Below are positions 9,059 to 21,549 of a stretch of DNA of 64,000 bases, piece by piece. The translations under genes were made by a program, and so were the position numbers. Numbering within the stretch: the stretch's first letter is position 1; every line of letters starts with the position of its first letter. The notes beneath the pieces were generated by a model, which saw only the letters and a list, made by a program, of their open reading frames with translations, did not search any database and was not told the origin of the DNA. Source of the stretch: Streptococcus ratti FA-1 = DSM 20564 (GTDB lineage: Bacteria > Bacillota > Bacilli > Lactobacillales > Streptococcaceae); contig NZ_AJTZ01000005.1 in NCBI RefSeq assembly GCF_000286075.1, forward strand, positions 1,178,001 through 1,242,000. The letters run 5' to 3'.

Positions 9059-10231
9059 TTATTTTCGAGACAAGACACGTGAGCCAGCTGCAATTTCAGC
9101 AATGTAGAAAGCTGGCGCATAGCCAATGATTTCTGTATAAACCTTGCCAACATTTTGGGTGAATTCATCAACTTTATCTTTAGCGACAATGGCAATACCG
9201 CAGCCACCAAAGCCCGCTCCTGTCATACGAGCTCCAAGGACACCTTCTTGTCGCCAAGCGGTATGAGCAAGGGTATCAAGCTCAATACCAGTCACTTCGT
9301 AATCATGCTCAAGTGATACATGTGAGGCATTGACCAAACGACCAAATTTTTCAAGTTCACCCGCAATCAAAGCTTCTTTAGCTTGAAGAGTGCGTTGATT
9401 TTCCCAAACAGCGTGACGAGCACGTTTGAGACGATTAGCATCTTTAATGAGATAACTGTATTCATCAAAGGCTTGCAAATCAAGTTCACCAAGCGTCTTG
9501 ATATCAAGCACTTGATTGAGTTCTTCAACGGCTTTTTCACATTCGGCACGGCGTTCATTGTATTTTGAATCAGCCAATTCACGGCGTTTGTTAGTATTCA
9601 TGATAACAATGACATTGTCACCTAAGTCAAGCGGCACAAGGTCGTATTCTAATGTGTTGGTATCAAGGTAAATAGCTTGCTTGTCAGCTCCCATACCAAT
9701 AGCAAATTGGTCCATGATTCCTGAATTAACGCCGATAAATTCATTTTCCGTTTGTTTACCAATTTTTACTAAATCTAGACGTTCCAATTTAAGATTAAAC
9801 AACTCTTCTGCCACGATACCTGTTAAAAGCTCTAGTGAAGCTGATGATGACAAGCCTGAACCGTTTGGAATATTCCCATTGACGTAAAGGTCAAAACCAG
9901 TAGCAATCGTATGCCCAGCTTCTTGCAAGAATTTGATAACTCCTTTTGGATAATTGGTCCAGCTGTCTTTTTTATCAAAGACAAGATTAGCAAGGTCAAC
10001 CTCGATAATGCCTAAATCAGCAAAGTTTGCTGAATAAAAACGAAGTTTTTGGTCAGCACGTTTGCGAGCTGCACCGTATGTTCCAAGTGTGATAGCCGCT
10101 GGGAACACATGACCTCCATTGTAGTCCGTATGTTCACCAATCAAATTGATACGTCCTGGTGAGAAAAAGGTTGCGTCTGCTTCATTGCTAAATACGGCTG
10201 TGAAGGCTTCTTTTAATTCTGTAACTTTCAT
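9059..10231 (-). CDS. galK: Galactokinase
   Basis: A 390-residue GHMP kinase with the galactokinase signature [15 protein letters not shown] near residue 27-41, the ATP-binding loop [11 protein letters not shown] near 122 and the C-terminal [10 protein letters not shown]. It phosphorylates galactose that enters the cell or is released by the nearby alpha-galactosidase. First gene of the operon; its ATG is preceded by AAAGGAG and a clear promoter in the intergenic region shared with divergent galR. Confidence 0.96.
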   Translation of the reverse strand: MKVTELKEAFTAVFSNEADATFFSPGRINLIGEHTDYNGGHVFPAAITLGTYGAARKRADQKLRFYSANFADLGIIEVDLANLVFDKKDSWTNYPKGVIKFLQEAGHTIATGFDLYVNGNIPNGSGLSSSASLELLTGIVAEELFNLKLERLDLVKIGKQTENEFIGVNSGIMDQFAIGMGADKQAIYLDTNTLEYDLVPLDLGDNVIVIMNTNKRRELADSKYNERRAECEKAVEELNQVLDIKTLGELDLQAFDEYSYLIKDANRLKRARHAVWENQRTLQAKEALIAGELEKFGRLVNASHVSLEHDYEVTGIELDTLAHTAWRQEGVLGARMTGAGFGGCGIAIVAKDKVDEFTQNVGKVYTEIIGYAPAFYIAEIAAGSRVLSRK

Positions 10232-10261
10232 GAGGGTCTCCTTTGTAATTGCTTTGCTTTC

Positions 10262-10290
10262 ATTTTACAGCCTCAGCAAAGACCAGTCAA
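10262..10290 (-). promoter_or_regulatory. galKTE promoter
   Basis: Read on the minus strand: TTGACT (10290-10285), 17 bases, TAAAAT (10267-10262), with a start site about 25 bases upstream of the galK ribosome site. AT-rich repeated ACTAAA motifs just upstream (10297-10315) are shared with the galR promoter and are candidate GalR contacts. Confidence 0.72.
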
Positions 10291-10305
10291 TATTTTTACT
10301 AAAAT

Positions 10306-10334
10306 TTTACTAAAGTTTTTGTTTGTGCTATACT
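10306..10334 (+). promoter_or_regulatory. galR promoter
   Basis: TTTACT (10306-10311), 17 bases, extended -10 TGC-TATACT (10329-10334). The -35 overlaps a short palindrome TAAAATTTTA and the repeated TTTACTAAA motif, so GalR could control itself and galK from the same site. Confidence 0.65.
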
Positions 10335-10337
10335 TAA

Positions 10338-11354
<1,017 letters not shown>

Positions 11355-11410
11355 CCTGAGACACCAGAGGTGTCATGTAGATTTTTATAGGACAAGAACA
11401 ATTGTAATTG

Positions 11411-11514
11411 ATACTCAATGAAAATCAAAAGTAGCCTAGGAAACGAAGCCGACGATAGAACTGGAGTTCATCAAGGCAAGTTGACAACGGATAATTTTGA
11501 TTTTCGGAGAGTAT
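11411..11514. repeat. BOX-like repeat, copy 1
   Basis: It starts ATACTCAATGAAAATC and ends GATTTTCGGAGAGTAT, nearly complementary ends like pneumococcal BOX (boxC and boxA termini), with AGATAGAACT-like text in the middle (here CGATAGAACTGG). The 104-base length and ends match the copies at 34325 and 62186. Located after galR. Confidence 0.75.
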
Positions 11515-11557
11515 GAGTATAAGAAAAAATTGATGTGCTGTGACATCATGTAAAACT

Positions 11558-11593
11558 AAAAAGGAGACGACTTGCTTTAATCGTTTCCTTTTT
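11558..11593 (-). terminator. Terminator of the msm operon
   Basis: AAAAAGGAGACGA (11558-11570) faces TCGTTTCCTTTTT (11581-11593) with one wobble and a 10-base loop. It begins nine bases after the dexB stop and gives a T-run on both strands, so it can also stop galR transcripts. Confidence 0.8.
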
Positions 11594-11602
11594 AATTATA
11601 AG

Positions 11603-13258
<1,656 letters not shown>

Positions 13259-13281
13259 TCAATAATCAGAAAATTTTATTT

Positions 13282-14415
13282 TCACCGAATGGCTACTTCT
13301 GTCTCTGCATCAAAGAAATGGCCCTTAGCCACATTAAAAGTGAGGGAGACTTTTTCTCCTGGTTCATGGAAATCCCTGGCATCAACACGTGCTGCAAATT
13401 CGGTCTGACCCAATTTGAGGTAAAGCATGGTTTCAGAACCCAGTAGTTCAGAAACCACTACCTCTGCATCAAGGCTAGCATCTGGATAAGTTTCCTGAAC
13501 CAAGAGACTGCTCGAGATGTCCTCCGGACGAATGCCGAAAATAACCTTCTTATTCTTATAACCTTTGGCTTCAAGCAGCTTGAGCTGACCCTCTGTCACC
13601 GCTATATGAAGACCAGCATTATTAACCAGATATCCATTCTCAATCGTCACCTCAAAGAAGTTCATGGCCGGACTGCCAATGAAACCTGCCACAAATTTAT
13701 TGGCCGGCTGGTTATACAATTCCTGCGGCGTTCCTACCTGCTCTACGCGGCCAATAGTACCTGAGCCGTCTTCATTTTTGGTAGAAGACATGATGACAAT
13801 ACGGTCAGCCAAGGTCATGGCTTCGGTCTGGTCATGGGTCACATAGATGGTTGTAGCACCGATACGACGGTGAATCTTAGCAATCTCTGCCCGCATGGAT
13901 ACCCGTAGCTTGGCATCGAGGTTTGAGAGCGGCTCATCCATCAGAAAGACCTTGGCATCCCGCACAATAGCCCGTCCCATGGCTACCCGCTGGCGCTGAC
14001 CGCCAGAAAGATCGGCTGGTTTACGCTCAAGAAACTCTGTTAACCCGAGAATCTGCGCAGCTTCCTTCACCCGCTCATCAATAGCGTCCTTAGAATATTT
14101 GCGGAGTTTGAGCCCAAAGGCCATGTTGTCATAGACACTCATGTGCGGATAGAGGGCATAGTTTTGAAAAACCATGGCAATGTCACGGTCCTTAGGAGCC
14201 TTGTCATTGACCACCTCACCATCAATCTTTAACTCCCCCTTGGTGATGTCTTCCAAACCAGCCACCATGCGAAGGGTTGTTGATTTTCCGCATCCTGAAG
14301 GACCGACAAAGACGATGAATTCCTTGTCCTTGATGTCCAAGTCAAAATCTTCAACCGAATAATGACTGCTGTTGGGATACTTTTTGTAAATGTGATTTAA
14401 ATTTAATTCAACCAT
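13282..14415 (-). CDS. msmK: Sugar ABC transporter ATP-binding protein MsmK
   Basis: A 377-residue ABC ATPase with Walker A GPSGCGKST (near 37-45), signature LSGGQRQRVAMGRA, Walker B VFLMDEPLSNLD, switch histidine in YVTHDQTEA, and a C-terminal TOBE/regulatory domain of about 130 residues, as in MalK/UgpC. It energises MsmEFG and in streptococci often serves several sugar transporters. It lies between gtfA and dexB; 15 bases separate it from gtfA. Confidence 0.95.
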   Translation of the reverse strand: MVELNLNHIYKKYPNSSHYSVEDFDLDIKDKEFIVFVGPSGCGKSTTLRMVAGLEDITKGELKIDGEVVNDKAPKDRDIAMVFQNYALYPHMSVYDNMAFGLKLRKYSKDAIDERVKEAAQILGLTEFLERKPADLSGGQRQRVAMGRAIVRDAKVFLMDEPLSNLDAKLRVSMRAEIAKIHRRIGATTIYVTHDQTEAMTLADRIVIMSSTKNEDGSGTIGRVEQVGTPQELYNQPANKFVAGFIGSPAMNFFEVTIENGYLVNNAGLHIAVTEGQLKLLEAKGYKNKKVIFGIRPEDISSSLLVQETYPDASLDAEVVVSELLGSETMLYLKLGQTEFAARVDARDFHEPGEKVSLTFNVAKGHFFDAETEVAIR

Positions 14416-14430
14416 AGTCTCTCTCCTAAA

Positions 14431-15876
14431 TTATTCAAAGGTTACTGTTTGATGATTTTCGGTCACACTGTAAGTGAGGTCTTTAAGATTAATCTCTGCT
14501 TGTGCGACGTGACTGCCAGCTTTATTGTGACGTTTAATGATAATGGTTGCCTCATCTGGCGTCTCCACTTCAATACCGCCATCTAAATCAAAGGCTTCTG
14601 ACTGATTGCGGTAAGTAAAGAGTTTTAAAAGAGCCTTGACAATAGGACGCTCCACTTCCTGAGCGATTTCCTCCTTGGTATAATAGTGGCGATTGATATT
14701 ACGTCCCTCTTTAGTGCTCTCCAGTAAGTCAAGGTCATTTTTGCCCGCTAAAAATCCCACATAATAAACTTGAGGAATTCCTGGTGCAAAGGCTTGTATC
14801 AGACGGGCGATAAAGTATTTTCTGTCGTCATCGCCAAGGGCTGAATAGTAAGTTGAATTGATTTGATAGATATCCAAATTATTGTATTCAGCTGTTGAAT
14901 ATTTGCGATTGACATTGGCACCAACTTTATAGAGCTGGTCTGAGGTATAGGCAATTTCCTCGTCCGTTAAAATATCCTTGACATCCACCACACCAATCCC
15001 ATCATGCGTATCCAGCGTTGTAAACTGCTTCATAGGACTCATTTTGAGCCATTTGGCCAGACGGTCAGCCTTGCCTGAATAGAGGCTGTAGAGTGTCACC
15101 ATAGGCAGAGCAAAGTCATAAACAAAATAATCGTGATCGGCAATCTTAAACTGGATGGTATAATGTTCATGAATTTCTGGCAAGATGTCTACCCCAGATT
15201 GAGCTGCAATATCACGCACTTTAGCTAACAAATCCCAAATCTCTGGCTCCACAAAGAAATCGTTAGTATCCAATTTCTTAACCGCATAAGCGAAAGCATC
15301 CAGACGGATGAGATCGCAGCCATTAGCAGCCAAATGCTCAATGGTCTGCTTAATAAAGGCCATCGTCACTTCTTTGGTCACATCCAGGTCAATTTGTTCT
15401 TCCCCAAAAGTATTCCAAAGATGCTCAACAGAGCCATCCGCAAATTGAATCTCTTGTTTGGGGGCACGGTCTTTACGCTTGTAAATCAAATCCACGTCGG
15501 CCTGTGTCGGACGCATGTCAGGCCAGAACTTATCCCAGTTGAGAAACAAGTCCTTATAAGCACTGGCCTCATGTTTTTCCTGATAATCCTTGTAGTATTT
15601 TGACTGACGGGACAGATGATTGATCATAAAATCAAACATGAGGTAATACTTCTCACCCAGCTTTTTCACGTCACTCCAGTCACCGAAGGCAGGATCAACC
15701 TCATCATAATCAACCGGTGCAAAGCCGCGATCGCCGGTTGAAGGAAAGAAGGGCAGCAGATGCACACCGCCGACAGCAGTACCGAAGTAGCGCTCCAGAT
15801 TGTCTTGCAATTCTTTTAAGTTCTTACCCAGACTGTCCGAGTAAGTGATTAACATTGTTTTATTCTGAATTCCCAT
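14431..15876 (-). CDS. gtfA: Sucrose phosphorylase
   Basis: A 481-residue GH13 (subfamily 18-type) enzyme with the nucleophile region [14 protein letters not shown], the acid region [10 protein letters not shown] and [13 protein letters not shown]. It splits sucrose with phosphate into glucose-1-phosphate and fructose in the cytoplasm. Same length and place as S. mutans GtfA. About 400 bases of structured non-coding DNA separate it from msmG, so it may be expressed at a different level from the transporter genes. Confidence 0.95.
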   Translation of the reverse strand: MGIQNKTMLITYSDSLGKNLKELQDNLERYFGTAVGGVHLLPFFPSTGDRGFAPVDYDEVDPAFGDWSDVKKLGEKYYLMFDFMINHLSRQSKYYKDYQEKHEASAYKDLFLNWDKFWPDMRPTQADVDLIYKRKDRAPKQEIQFADGSVEHLWNTFGEEQIDLDVTKEVTMAFIKQTIEHLAANGCDLIRLDAFAYAVKKLDTNDFFVEPEIWDLLAKVRDIAAQSGVDILPEIHEHYTIQFKIADHDYFVYDFALPMVTLYSLYSGKADRLAKWLKMSPMKQFTTLDTHDGIGVVDVKDILTDEEIAYTSDQLYKVGANVNRKYSTAEYNNLDIYQINSTYYSALGDDDRKYFIARLIQAFAPGIPQVYYVGFLAGKNDLDLLESTKEGRNINRHYYTKEEIAQEVERPIVKALLKLFTYRNQSEAFDLDGGIEVETPDEATIIIKRHNKAGSHVAQAEINLKDLTYSVTENHQTVTFE

Positions 15877-15932
15877 AATGATTCCTTTGTTTTATTTTCG
15901 ATGATTTATAGCCTTGTAAATACCCAGACACA

Positions 15933-16022
15933 GTTGAAGACGACCTATGAACTTGGCAAAATAATAATTCTTCCTAGAACGCTCGTGTTCTTCGTCTAAA
16001 TTTCTACTTTCACTGTGCCCGC
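15933..16022. repeat. Structured intergenic repeat, copy 1 (degenerate)
   Basis: Aligns with copy 2 over its whole length, sharing the first bases GTTGAA, a middle TTCCT, and the last 18 bases ending TTTCACTGTGCCCGC. Apical arms AGAAC/GTTCT are paired and followed by CGTC. The left GTGAAAAA arm is eroded. Confidence 0.6.
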
Positions 16023-16164
16023 TATAAGCTTTAAATCTTACGACGTGAGAAAACAAAATCGATAATATTTTGTTTTCGAGCTAGTAAGGGGGCTAGCTAA
16101 TCCGCCATTGCGGTTAGCCTTATTTGATGAGGTGCTTTAGCAACCATCAAATATAGCAAGTTAA

Positions 16165-16254
16165 GTTGAACTCGGGCTACGGGCTTGGTGAAAAAGAGGA
16201 GCCTCCTTGTGTCTGAGTGACACCGCGTCACCTCCCTATTTTCACTGTGCCCGC
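16165..16254. repeat. Structured intergenic repeat, copy 2
   Basis: GGGC (16181-16184) pairs with GCCC (16249-16252). GTGAAAAA (16188-16195) pairs with TTTTCAC (16239-16245). The apical GTGTC pairs with GACAC, followed by CGTCA. Copies 3 and 4 between fusA and rpsG share this skeleton but with different paired arms. Confidence 0.68.
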
Positions 16255-16272
16255 TATAGGCCCTCTGTATCC

Positions 16273-17106
16273 TTATTTCACCGCTCCATTACTCATACCA
16301 GCAATGATATGTTTTTGGAAAATGAGGTAGACAATCGTAATGGTAATGATTCCTACGATGTAAGAGGCAAAACTTGGGCCATAGTCATTAAAGTATTGCC
16401 CGCTGTAATTATATTGGAAAAGCGGGAGCGTCCACATACTTGAATCCTTATTAAGAATCAACAAAGGCAGCATAAAGTCATTCCAGAACCAAAGCGCATT
16501 AATAATCAAGGTTGTTGCATGCATTGGTTTTAACATAGGAAAAATAATTTTACGATAAGTTGTAAATTTATCCGCACCATCAATCTCGGCAGCTTCATCT
16601 AAACTGTCAGGAACACTTAATTTAATATAACCAACATAAAGAAAGAGGGTCTGCGGAATAGCATAAGTCAAATAGAGAATAATTAAGCCCCACATATTAG
16701 CTAGCCCTAATTTGCTCATCATAACCGTAATAGGAATCATAATAACTTGGAAGGGGACGAAAATTCCTAAAATCAAAAGACTGTACATGATATTAAAGGC
16801 ACGTCTTTTAGACATATTACGGGCAATGGAATAAGCTGCTGCAGGAATAAAGAGCATAACCACTAGAACTGATAAGATGGTGATAACCGTTGAATTCCAA
16901 AAATATCCTCCAACACCATCAGCTAACAAACGTTTATAGTTATCCAAAGTAATGGGATTTGGAAAAGCAAAGAAATGATTCATAATATCCTTAGTTTTCT
17001 TAAAAGAACTAAAGACAGTGACCAAAAGGGGAATTAGAATTAAAATACCGCCTGCAGCCAAAAGAACATATTTCCAAAAATAATTCAATTTTTCGTCTTT
17101 TTTCAT
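16273..17106 (-). CDS. msmG: Multiple-sugar ABC transporter permease MsmG
   Basis: A 277-residue membrane permease of the MalG/binding-protein-dependent transport family with six predicted transmembrane segments. The ATPase-contact EAA loop is visible as DEAAEIDGADKFTTYRKI. With MsmF it forms the channel for raffinose, melibiose, sucrose and isomaltosaccharides. It follows msmF after 14 bases. It is the last gene before the structured 396-base gap. Confidence 0.94.
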   Translation of the reverse strand: MKKDEKLNYFWKYVLLAAGGILILIPLLVTVFSSFKKTKDIMNHFFAFPNPITLDNYKRLLADGVGGYFWNSTVITILSVLVVMLFIPAAAYSIARNMSKRRAFNIMYSLLILGIFVPFQVIMIPITVMMSKLGLANMWGLIILYLTYAIPQTLFLYVGYIKLSVPDSLDEAAEIDGADKFTTYRKIIFPMLKPMHATTLIINALWFWNDFMLPLLILNKDSSMWTLPLFQYNYSGQYFNDYGPSFASYIVGIITITIVYLIFQKHIIAGMSNGAVK

Positions 17107-17120
17107 AACACTAATCTCCT

Positions 17121-17993
17121 TTAAACTTCAAATTTCTTAGAGAGTTTAATCTGCAGTACAGAAACAATTCCAATGATAATAAACAGAATCAAAGCGATAG
17201 CATTGGCATAGCCGTACTGATTGCTCTTAAAGGCATAGTTGTAGACCAAAAGACCTAGTGATGTTGTTGAATTATTTGGACCACCACCTGTTAAAGCAAA
17301 GATTTGGTCAAAGGCTGTTAAACCCGCTTTCAAAGCCATGATGAACACCATGGAAATACTTGGAAGTAAATAAGGCAGCTCGATTGACCAAAAAGTCTGT
17401 CTGCTGTCAGCACCATCAATTGCTGCTGCTTCGACAATTTCTGATGGAATACTTTGAAGACCTGAGAGAAAAAGAATGATAGGCATGGCGACACCTTGCC
17501 ACAAAAGAACGAAAATTGAAGCAATAACAGCCCCGTTCGCTGTTCCCAACATACTTGTTTCTAAAAATTTAAGTCCCAAAGCACTGCCGATTGCTGGGAG
17601 GCCATAATTAAAAACTTGCTTAAAAATCAAAGATACAGTTAAGCCAGATAAAACAGCTGGGAAGAAGAACCAGGCTCTGAAAAAAGTTTTTCCTTTTATT
17701 TTAGCATTGAGAGCACGCGCGATAATGATGCCAAGGACAATTTCACCAACAATCAAGGCCAGAGTCAAAATTAAAGTAAAGCCAATAGCTTTCATAAATT
17801 TCCCATCAGTCATCAAAATCTTATAATTATTGATACCAACAAAATCAAAATTATAGGTCAGACCAGTCCAATTGGTAAAGCTGTAGAAAGCTCCTTGAAT
17901 CATAGGGAAATAAAAGAATACAGCTTGTAAGATAAGGGGAACAATTAAAAATGCCCAACCCCAGTATTTGTTTAAAAATTTTCTGATAGTCAT
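17121..17993 (-). CDS. msmF: Multiple-sugar ABC transporter permease MsmF
   Basis: A 290-residue MalF-type permease with about six transmembrane segments and an EAA loop VEAAAIDGADSRQTFW. It pairs with MsmG and takes substrate from MsmE at the outer face of the membrane. It starts 12 bases after msmE and has AGGAGG-like sequence ahead of the ATG, so it is translated within the same operon. Confidence 0.94.
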   Translation of the reverse strand: MTIRKFLNKYWGWAFLIVPLILQAVFFYFPMIQGAFYSFTNWTGLTYNFDFVGINNYKILMTDGKFMKAIGFTLILTLALIVGEIVLGIIIARALNAKIKGKTFFRAWFFFPAVLSGLTVSLIFKQVFNYGLPAIGSALGLKFLETSMLGTANGAVIASIFVLLWQGVAMPIILFLSGLQSIPSEIVEAAAIDGADSRQTFWSIELPYLLPSISMVFIMALKAGLTAFDQIFALTGGGPNNSTTSLGLLVYNYAFKSNQYGYANAIALILFIIIGIVSVLQIKLSKKFEV

Positions 17994-18005
17994 TCCTTAT
18001 TCCTC

Positions 18006-19268
18006 CTAATCAACATCTGCTTTCATTGGATTAAAGAAAGCGTTAAGACCGTCGGCCAGCCCCTTACCATTTTTTGTCATTAGATAGTTTGTCGTCGTCG
18101 TGAAGAAATCATCTTCACTATTCCAATGCTGACCTAACCATACATAATGCTTATCGGTAAAGGCTAATTTATTCAGGGGCTGCAAAGGTGAATTCTTGTC
18201 TTCCTTAACCCCCTTAACTGCTACTGGTGAACCATCAACATCATAATATTTTTGCATAGCTTTAGCAGTTGTCATATATTTAATAAATTTTTCAGCCTCT
18301 TTAGGGTGCTTTGTTTTAGCGGAAATTGATAGGGCTAAATCTCCAGCTCCAACAGTTATTCCATCTCCAGACTTTTTACTCGGAAAAGCAAAGGTGCCAA
18401 TTTCAAATTTTGGATCTTGCTGTTTAATAGCTGGCAATGCCCAGGAACCATTTGGTGTCATGAGAGCTTTTTCATTAGCAAAGGCCACAAGGGCATCATT
18501 ATAGGAAGCACCTTTCCAGTTTTTTTGCTGGTTGCCCTCATCGGCTAAAAGATTAAGACGTGTCATGTCTTCTTTAAGCACTTTATCACTAGTCTTAATC
18601 GAATTTGGTTGTGAAAAACGAAGGTATTTATTGGCAGCATCTGCACTGCCAGTAATTGAAATCAAGGATAACTGATGGTAACCGTTTAAGGTCCAGCCTT
18701 CTGTTCCTGCTAGAGCAAATGGTGTTTCTTTCTTCGCCTTGATTTGTTCTACCAATTTAACGAACTCATCCCAAGTTTCAGGAACCTTTAAGCCCAGTTC
18801 TTTAAATTTCGTTTTATTATAATAAATCCCTGAAACATTAGCTGTCAAAGGAACGCTATAAACTTTTTTGTTAATCTTATATTCATTGGCATAGTGATTT
18901 TTTAAATTATTAAGATATGCTTTACCAGTCATATCATAAAAATAACCTGCTTTTGCCCATTCTTGAAAGTCCATATTTTGAGGATAAATATTAATGACAT
19001 CAGGCACATCTCCTGCCAAGACGCGTGTCTTCAAGACTGTACCAGCATCTGGAACACTGGTCATCTTAACATGGATTTTAGGATTTTCTTTTTCAAAATC
19101 TTTAATGATTTCTTTTAAAGTAGCATCCATTTCTTTCTTCTGGTTAAAATATTCAATCGTAACTTTACCATCCTTTGATTGCGATGTCCGACCTTTACCA
19201 CATGCAGCCAGTGTGACACTTACCAAACCAACAGCACCTAATAAACCAATCTTTTTATACCATTTCAT
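18006..19268 (-). CDS. msmE: Multiple-sugar-binding lipoprotein MsmE
   Basis: A 420-residue extracellular solute-binding protein (family 1). The signal peptide ends in the lipobox VTLAAC, whose cysteine (residue 23) would carry the lipid anchor; the rest is a two-lobe sugar-binding fold with segments such as PDVINIYPQNMDF and MTPNGSWALP. It delivers oligosaccharides to MsmFG. It lies between aga and msmF with 12-base gaps. Confidence 0.95.
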   Translation of the reverse strand: MKWYKKIGLLGAVGLVSVTLAACGKGRTSQSKDGKVTIEYFNQKKEMDATLKEIIKDFEKENPKIHVKMTSVPDAGTVLKTRVLAGDVPDVINIYPQNMDFQEWAKAGYFYDMTGKAYLNNLKNHYANEYKINKKVYSVPLTANVSGIYYNKTKFKELGLKVPETWDEFVKLVEQIKAKKETPFALAGTEGWTLNGYHQLSLISITGSADAANKYLRFSQPNSIKTSDKVLKEDMTRLNLLADEGNQQKNWKGASYNDALVAFANEKALMTPNGSWALPAIKQQDPKFEIGTFAFPSKKSGDGITVGAGDLALSISAKTKHPKEAEKFIKYMTTAKAMQKYYDVDGSPVAVKGVKEDKNSPLQPLNKLAFTDKHYVWLGQHWNSEDDFFTTTTNYLMTKNGKGLADGLNAFFNPMKADVD

Positions 19269-19280
19269 AAATGTCTCCTT

Positions 19281-21443
19281 TTACTTTTTAATAAAATAGT
19301 ATTGTTTACTCAAATAATCACCCTGAGGCATATCAACCGTTAAACCAGCATACATTAATTCCGCACCGGAAAACTCCTGCCCAGTTTCCTTTAGAATATA
19401 ACTTGCCTCCTCATCCAGATCTTTTAATTTCAGAGTTGTCTCCATCTCTTCAATCGTCGATAAAAGACGTACATAAGTCACAAGCACCTGATTGTCATAC
19501 TTGTACTGCACGGCTACTTCGTTTGAGTGAGCGTCAGGGTTGATTAAGCGATAAAGTGCGCCAAATTGCACAACAGACCTTATCTTTTTATAATGAGCAA
19601 CTTGATCAGCAATAATCCTCCTTTCTTTTTCTGACAGGTCTGTTAAATCCAGCTCATAGCCTAGATTTCCCATCATTGCGACATGACCTCTTGTTTCAAG
19701 AGGTGTTTTACGGCCCATCTGATGGTTAGGGACTGCCGATACATGAGCTCCCATGGAGATAACTGGGTAAAGATAGGAGGAACCATACTGTATAGGCAAT
19801 CTTGCAATGGCATCTGTATTATCGCTGGACCATACTTGAGGAAAATACCGCATCATCCCCAAATCATTACGGCCGCCCCCGCCCGAACAGGATTCAAATA
19901 AAATCCTGTGATGTTTTTCCGTTAAGTAGGAAACAATATCATATAAACCGAGCATATAAGCATGGGACTGCATCTGGGTTTCTAAGTAAGTTTTACCATT
20001 GCCGATATTAGTTATATTGCGGTTGTAATCCCATTTAACATAATCAATCTCATTTTCTGTCAGAATATCGTCAATAACAGTTTTAACATATGCAACAACA
20101 TCAGGATTGGCTAAATTCAAGACCAATTGATTGCGCGAATAGGTATGTTCTCGCTTGTCTGTCTGAATAGCCCAATCTGGGTGAAGCCTATAAAGTTCGC
20201 TGTCAATTGATACCATCTCCGGTTCAAACCAAAGACCAAATTTCAGACCTTTAGCATGAATTTCCTTAATAAAATCTTTAAGGGAACCGCCTAGTTTTTC
20301 TTCATTAACAAACCAATCACCGAGTGCTCTATTATCATCAAAACGATTGCCAAACCAGCCATCATCAAGCACAAATAATTCAATGCCCAAATTGCTGGCT
20401 TCATCTGCCAACTTCAGCAATTTGCTCCGATTAAAATCAAAGTAGGTTGCTTCCCAATTATTAATGAGAATGGGACGTTCTTGGGCGGCAAAATTTTTCG
20501 GAATAATATGATCCTTAATAAATTCTTGGCTTTCCTGTGTCAAGTCTGTCAGCCCTTCACTCGCATAAGTTATTAAGGCTACAGGTGTCTCAAAACACTC
20601 ACCTGCTCGCAGTTCCCATGAAAAATTGTCATCATTTAATCCTATGCCCAACCGAACTTCATTTAGTTGATTTTTCTGAATAAAGGCTTGAAAATTTCCA
20701 CTATAAATTAACTGTAAAGCAAGAGCCTCTCCATAAGATTCATTACTGTCATGCTCTGTTAAAATAAGAGAAGGAGTTTGAGCATGACCCGAAGCTCCCC
20801 GATTGGAACTCACTTTAAAAAAGCCCTGTTCAAGCCGATGGCGGCGAACAGTTTTTTCTCGGGCATAAGCCCCTTGCAAAGTCAGCACATCATAATTACT
20901 GGCGGGCAAATCAAACATGGCTGACAAAGCCCGATGCAGGACAACTGGCTGATCAGATAAATTTTCAAATCTGATAAAAGTTGATAAGGTACTGCTATCA
21001 TCATAAGCAGTATAATAAATAATCATGCGCAGCTTTGCCAAATCATCTTCCAGAATAAGGGCTAGAGTTTCAGCAGTTTCTTCTGTATGCGGATTGGGCA
21101 AGCCCTGCGCCTTAACAATTCCCTTAATGATCTTAGCCTTTTTAAATTTAAATTGCGTCAAATCATTATTATCATGCTGAAGAATTAAAGAAGGTGTTCT
21201 AAAATCACCAAAGCCATGTACACCAAATACCTGTCTTTGTGTATCATAACTATAGTTCCTATTAGCTGCTGCTGGATTTCCTGAGAAGGCGTGATCCTTT
21301 TCAAAGACTGTATTTGAAAAGTGATAGCTCTCAACTTTTCTGCCTAAATGTTTTAACAGTAAGTCGCCATTTCGCTCTTCAATAATCAGCGATGACTTTT
21401 TGGTATGTATGTAAAAAAGGTTATCTTTTATAACAATAGTCAT
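19281..21443 (-). CDS. aga: Alpha-galactosidase, GH36
   Basis: A 720-residue GH36 enzyme: N-terminal beta-supersandwich (about 1-330), catalytic barrel with FVLDDGWFG, the nucleophile aspartate in YVKWDYNRN and the acid aspartate in WSSDNTDA, plus SCSGGGGR. It removes galactose from melibiose and raffinose inside the cell (no signal peptide); galactose then goes to GalK and sucrose to GtfA. First gene of the msm operon, divergent from its activator gene msmR. Confidence 0.96.
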   Translation of the reverse strand: MTIVIKDNLFYIHTKKSSLIIEERNGDLLLKHLGRKVESYHFSNTVFEKDHAFSGNPAAANRNYSYDTQRQVFGVHGFGDFRTPSLILQHDNNDLTQFKFKKAKIIKGIVKAQGLPNPHTEETAETLALILEDDLAKLRMIIYYTAYDDSSTLSTFIRFENLSDQPVVLHRALSAMFDLPASNYDVLTLQGAYAREKTVRRHRLEQGFFKVSSNRGASGHAQTPSLILTEHDSNESYGEALALQLIYSGNFQAFIQKNQLNEVRLGIGLNDDNFSWELRAGECFETPVALITYASEGLTDLTQESQEFIKDHIIPKNFAAQERPILINNWEATYFDFNRSKLLKLADEASNLGIELFVLDDGWFGNRFDDNRALGDWFVNEEKLGGSLKDFIKEIHAKGLKFGLWFEPEMVSIDSELYRLHPDWAIQTDKREHTYSRNQLVLNLANPDVVAYVKTVIDDILTENEIDYVKWDYNRNITNIGNGKTYLETQMQSHAYMLGLYDIVSYLTEKHHRILFESCSGGGGRNDLGMMRYFPQVWSSDNTDAIARLPIQYGSSYLYPVISMGAHVSAVPNHQMGRKTPLETRGHVAMMGNLGYELDLTDLSEKERRIIADQVAHYKKIRSVVQFGALYRLINPDAHSNEVAVQYKYDNQVLVTYVRLLSTIEEMETTLKLKDLDEEASYILKETGQEFSGAELMYAGLTVDMPQGDYLSKQYYFIKK

Positions 21444-21468
21444 TTAACTCTCCTTTCTTATTTCTTTT

Positions 21469-21527
21469 ATTATATATTTTGTAAGCGCTTTTAAAAATAG
21501 GTGTTTGTTTCTAAAATATGGTAAAAT
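21469..21527. promoter_or_regulatory. Divergent aga / msmR promoter region with cre-like site
   Basis: On the minus strand TATAAT (21474-21469) serves aga. On the plus strand an extended -10, TGG-TAAAAT (21522-21527), serves msmR. TGTAAGCGCTTTTA at 21480-21493 fits the catabolite-responsive element consensus and lies just upstream of the aga -10, so CcpA would be expected to repress the operon on glucose. Confidence 0.68.
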
Positions 21528-21549
21528 GTTTCCTATAAGGAGTTATGAT

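Larger units (their letters stand above)
15877..16272. other. Structured non-coding gap between msmG and gtfA
   Basis: No gene is seen in these 396 bases. They hold two copies of a structured repeat (15933-16022 and 16165-16254) and, between them, three more hairpins. The first pairs GAAAACAAAAT with ATTTTGTTTTC. The second pairs CCGC with GCGG inside a GGCTA..TAGCC stem. The third pairs ATTTGATG with CATCAAAT. This interrupts an operon otherwise spaced at 10-20 bases; gtfA keeps its own ribosome site. Confidence 0.7.

Noticed and set aside
13282..14415. Direct link of msmK to a second transporter in this window
   Set aside because: MsmK can serve other transporters in streptococci, but no ATPase-less sugar transporter other than MsmEFG is present here.
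16181..16254. Copy 2 of the repeat as a simple rho-independent terminator
   Set aside because: No T-run follows on the operon strand, and three other copies share its fold and unpaired motif.
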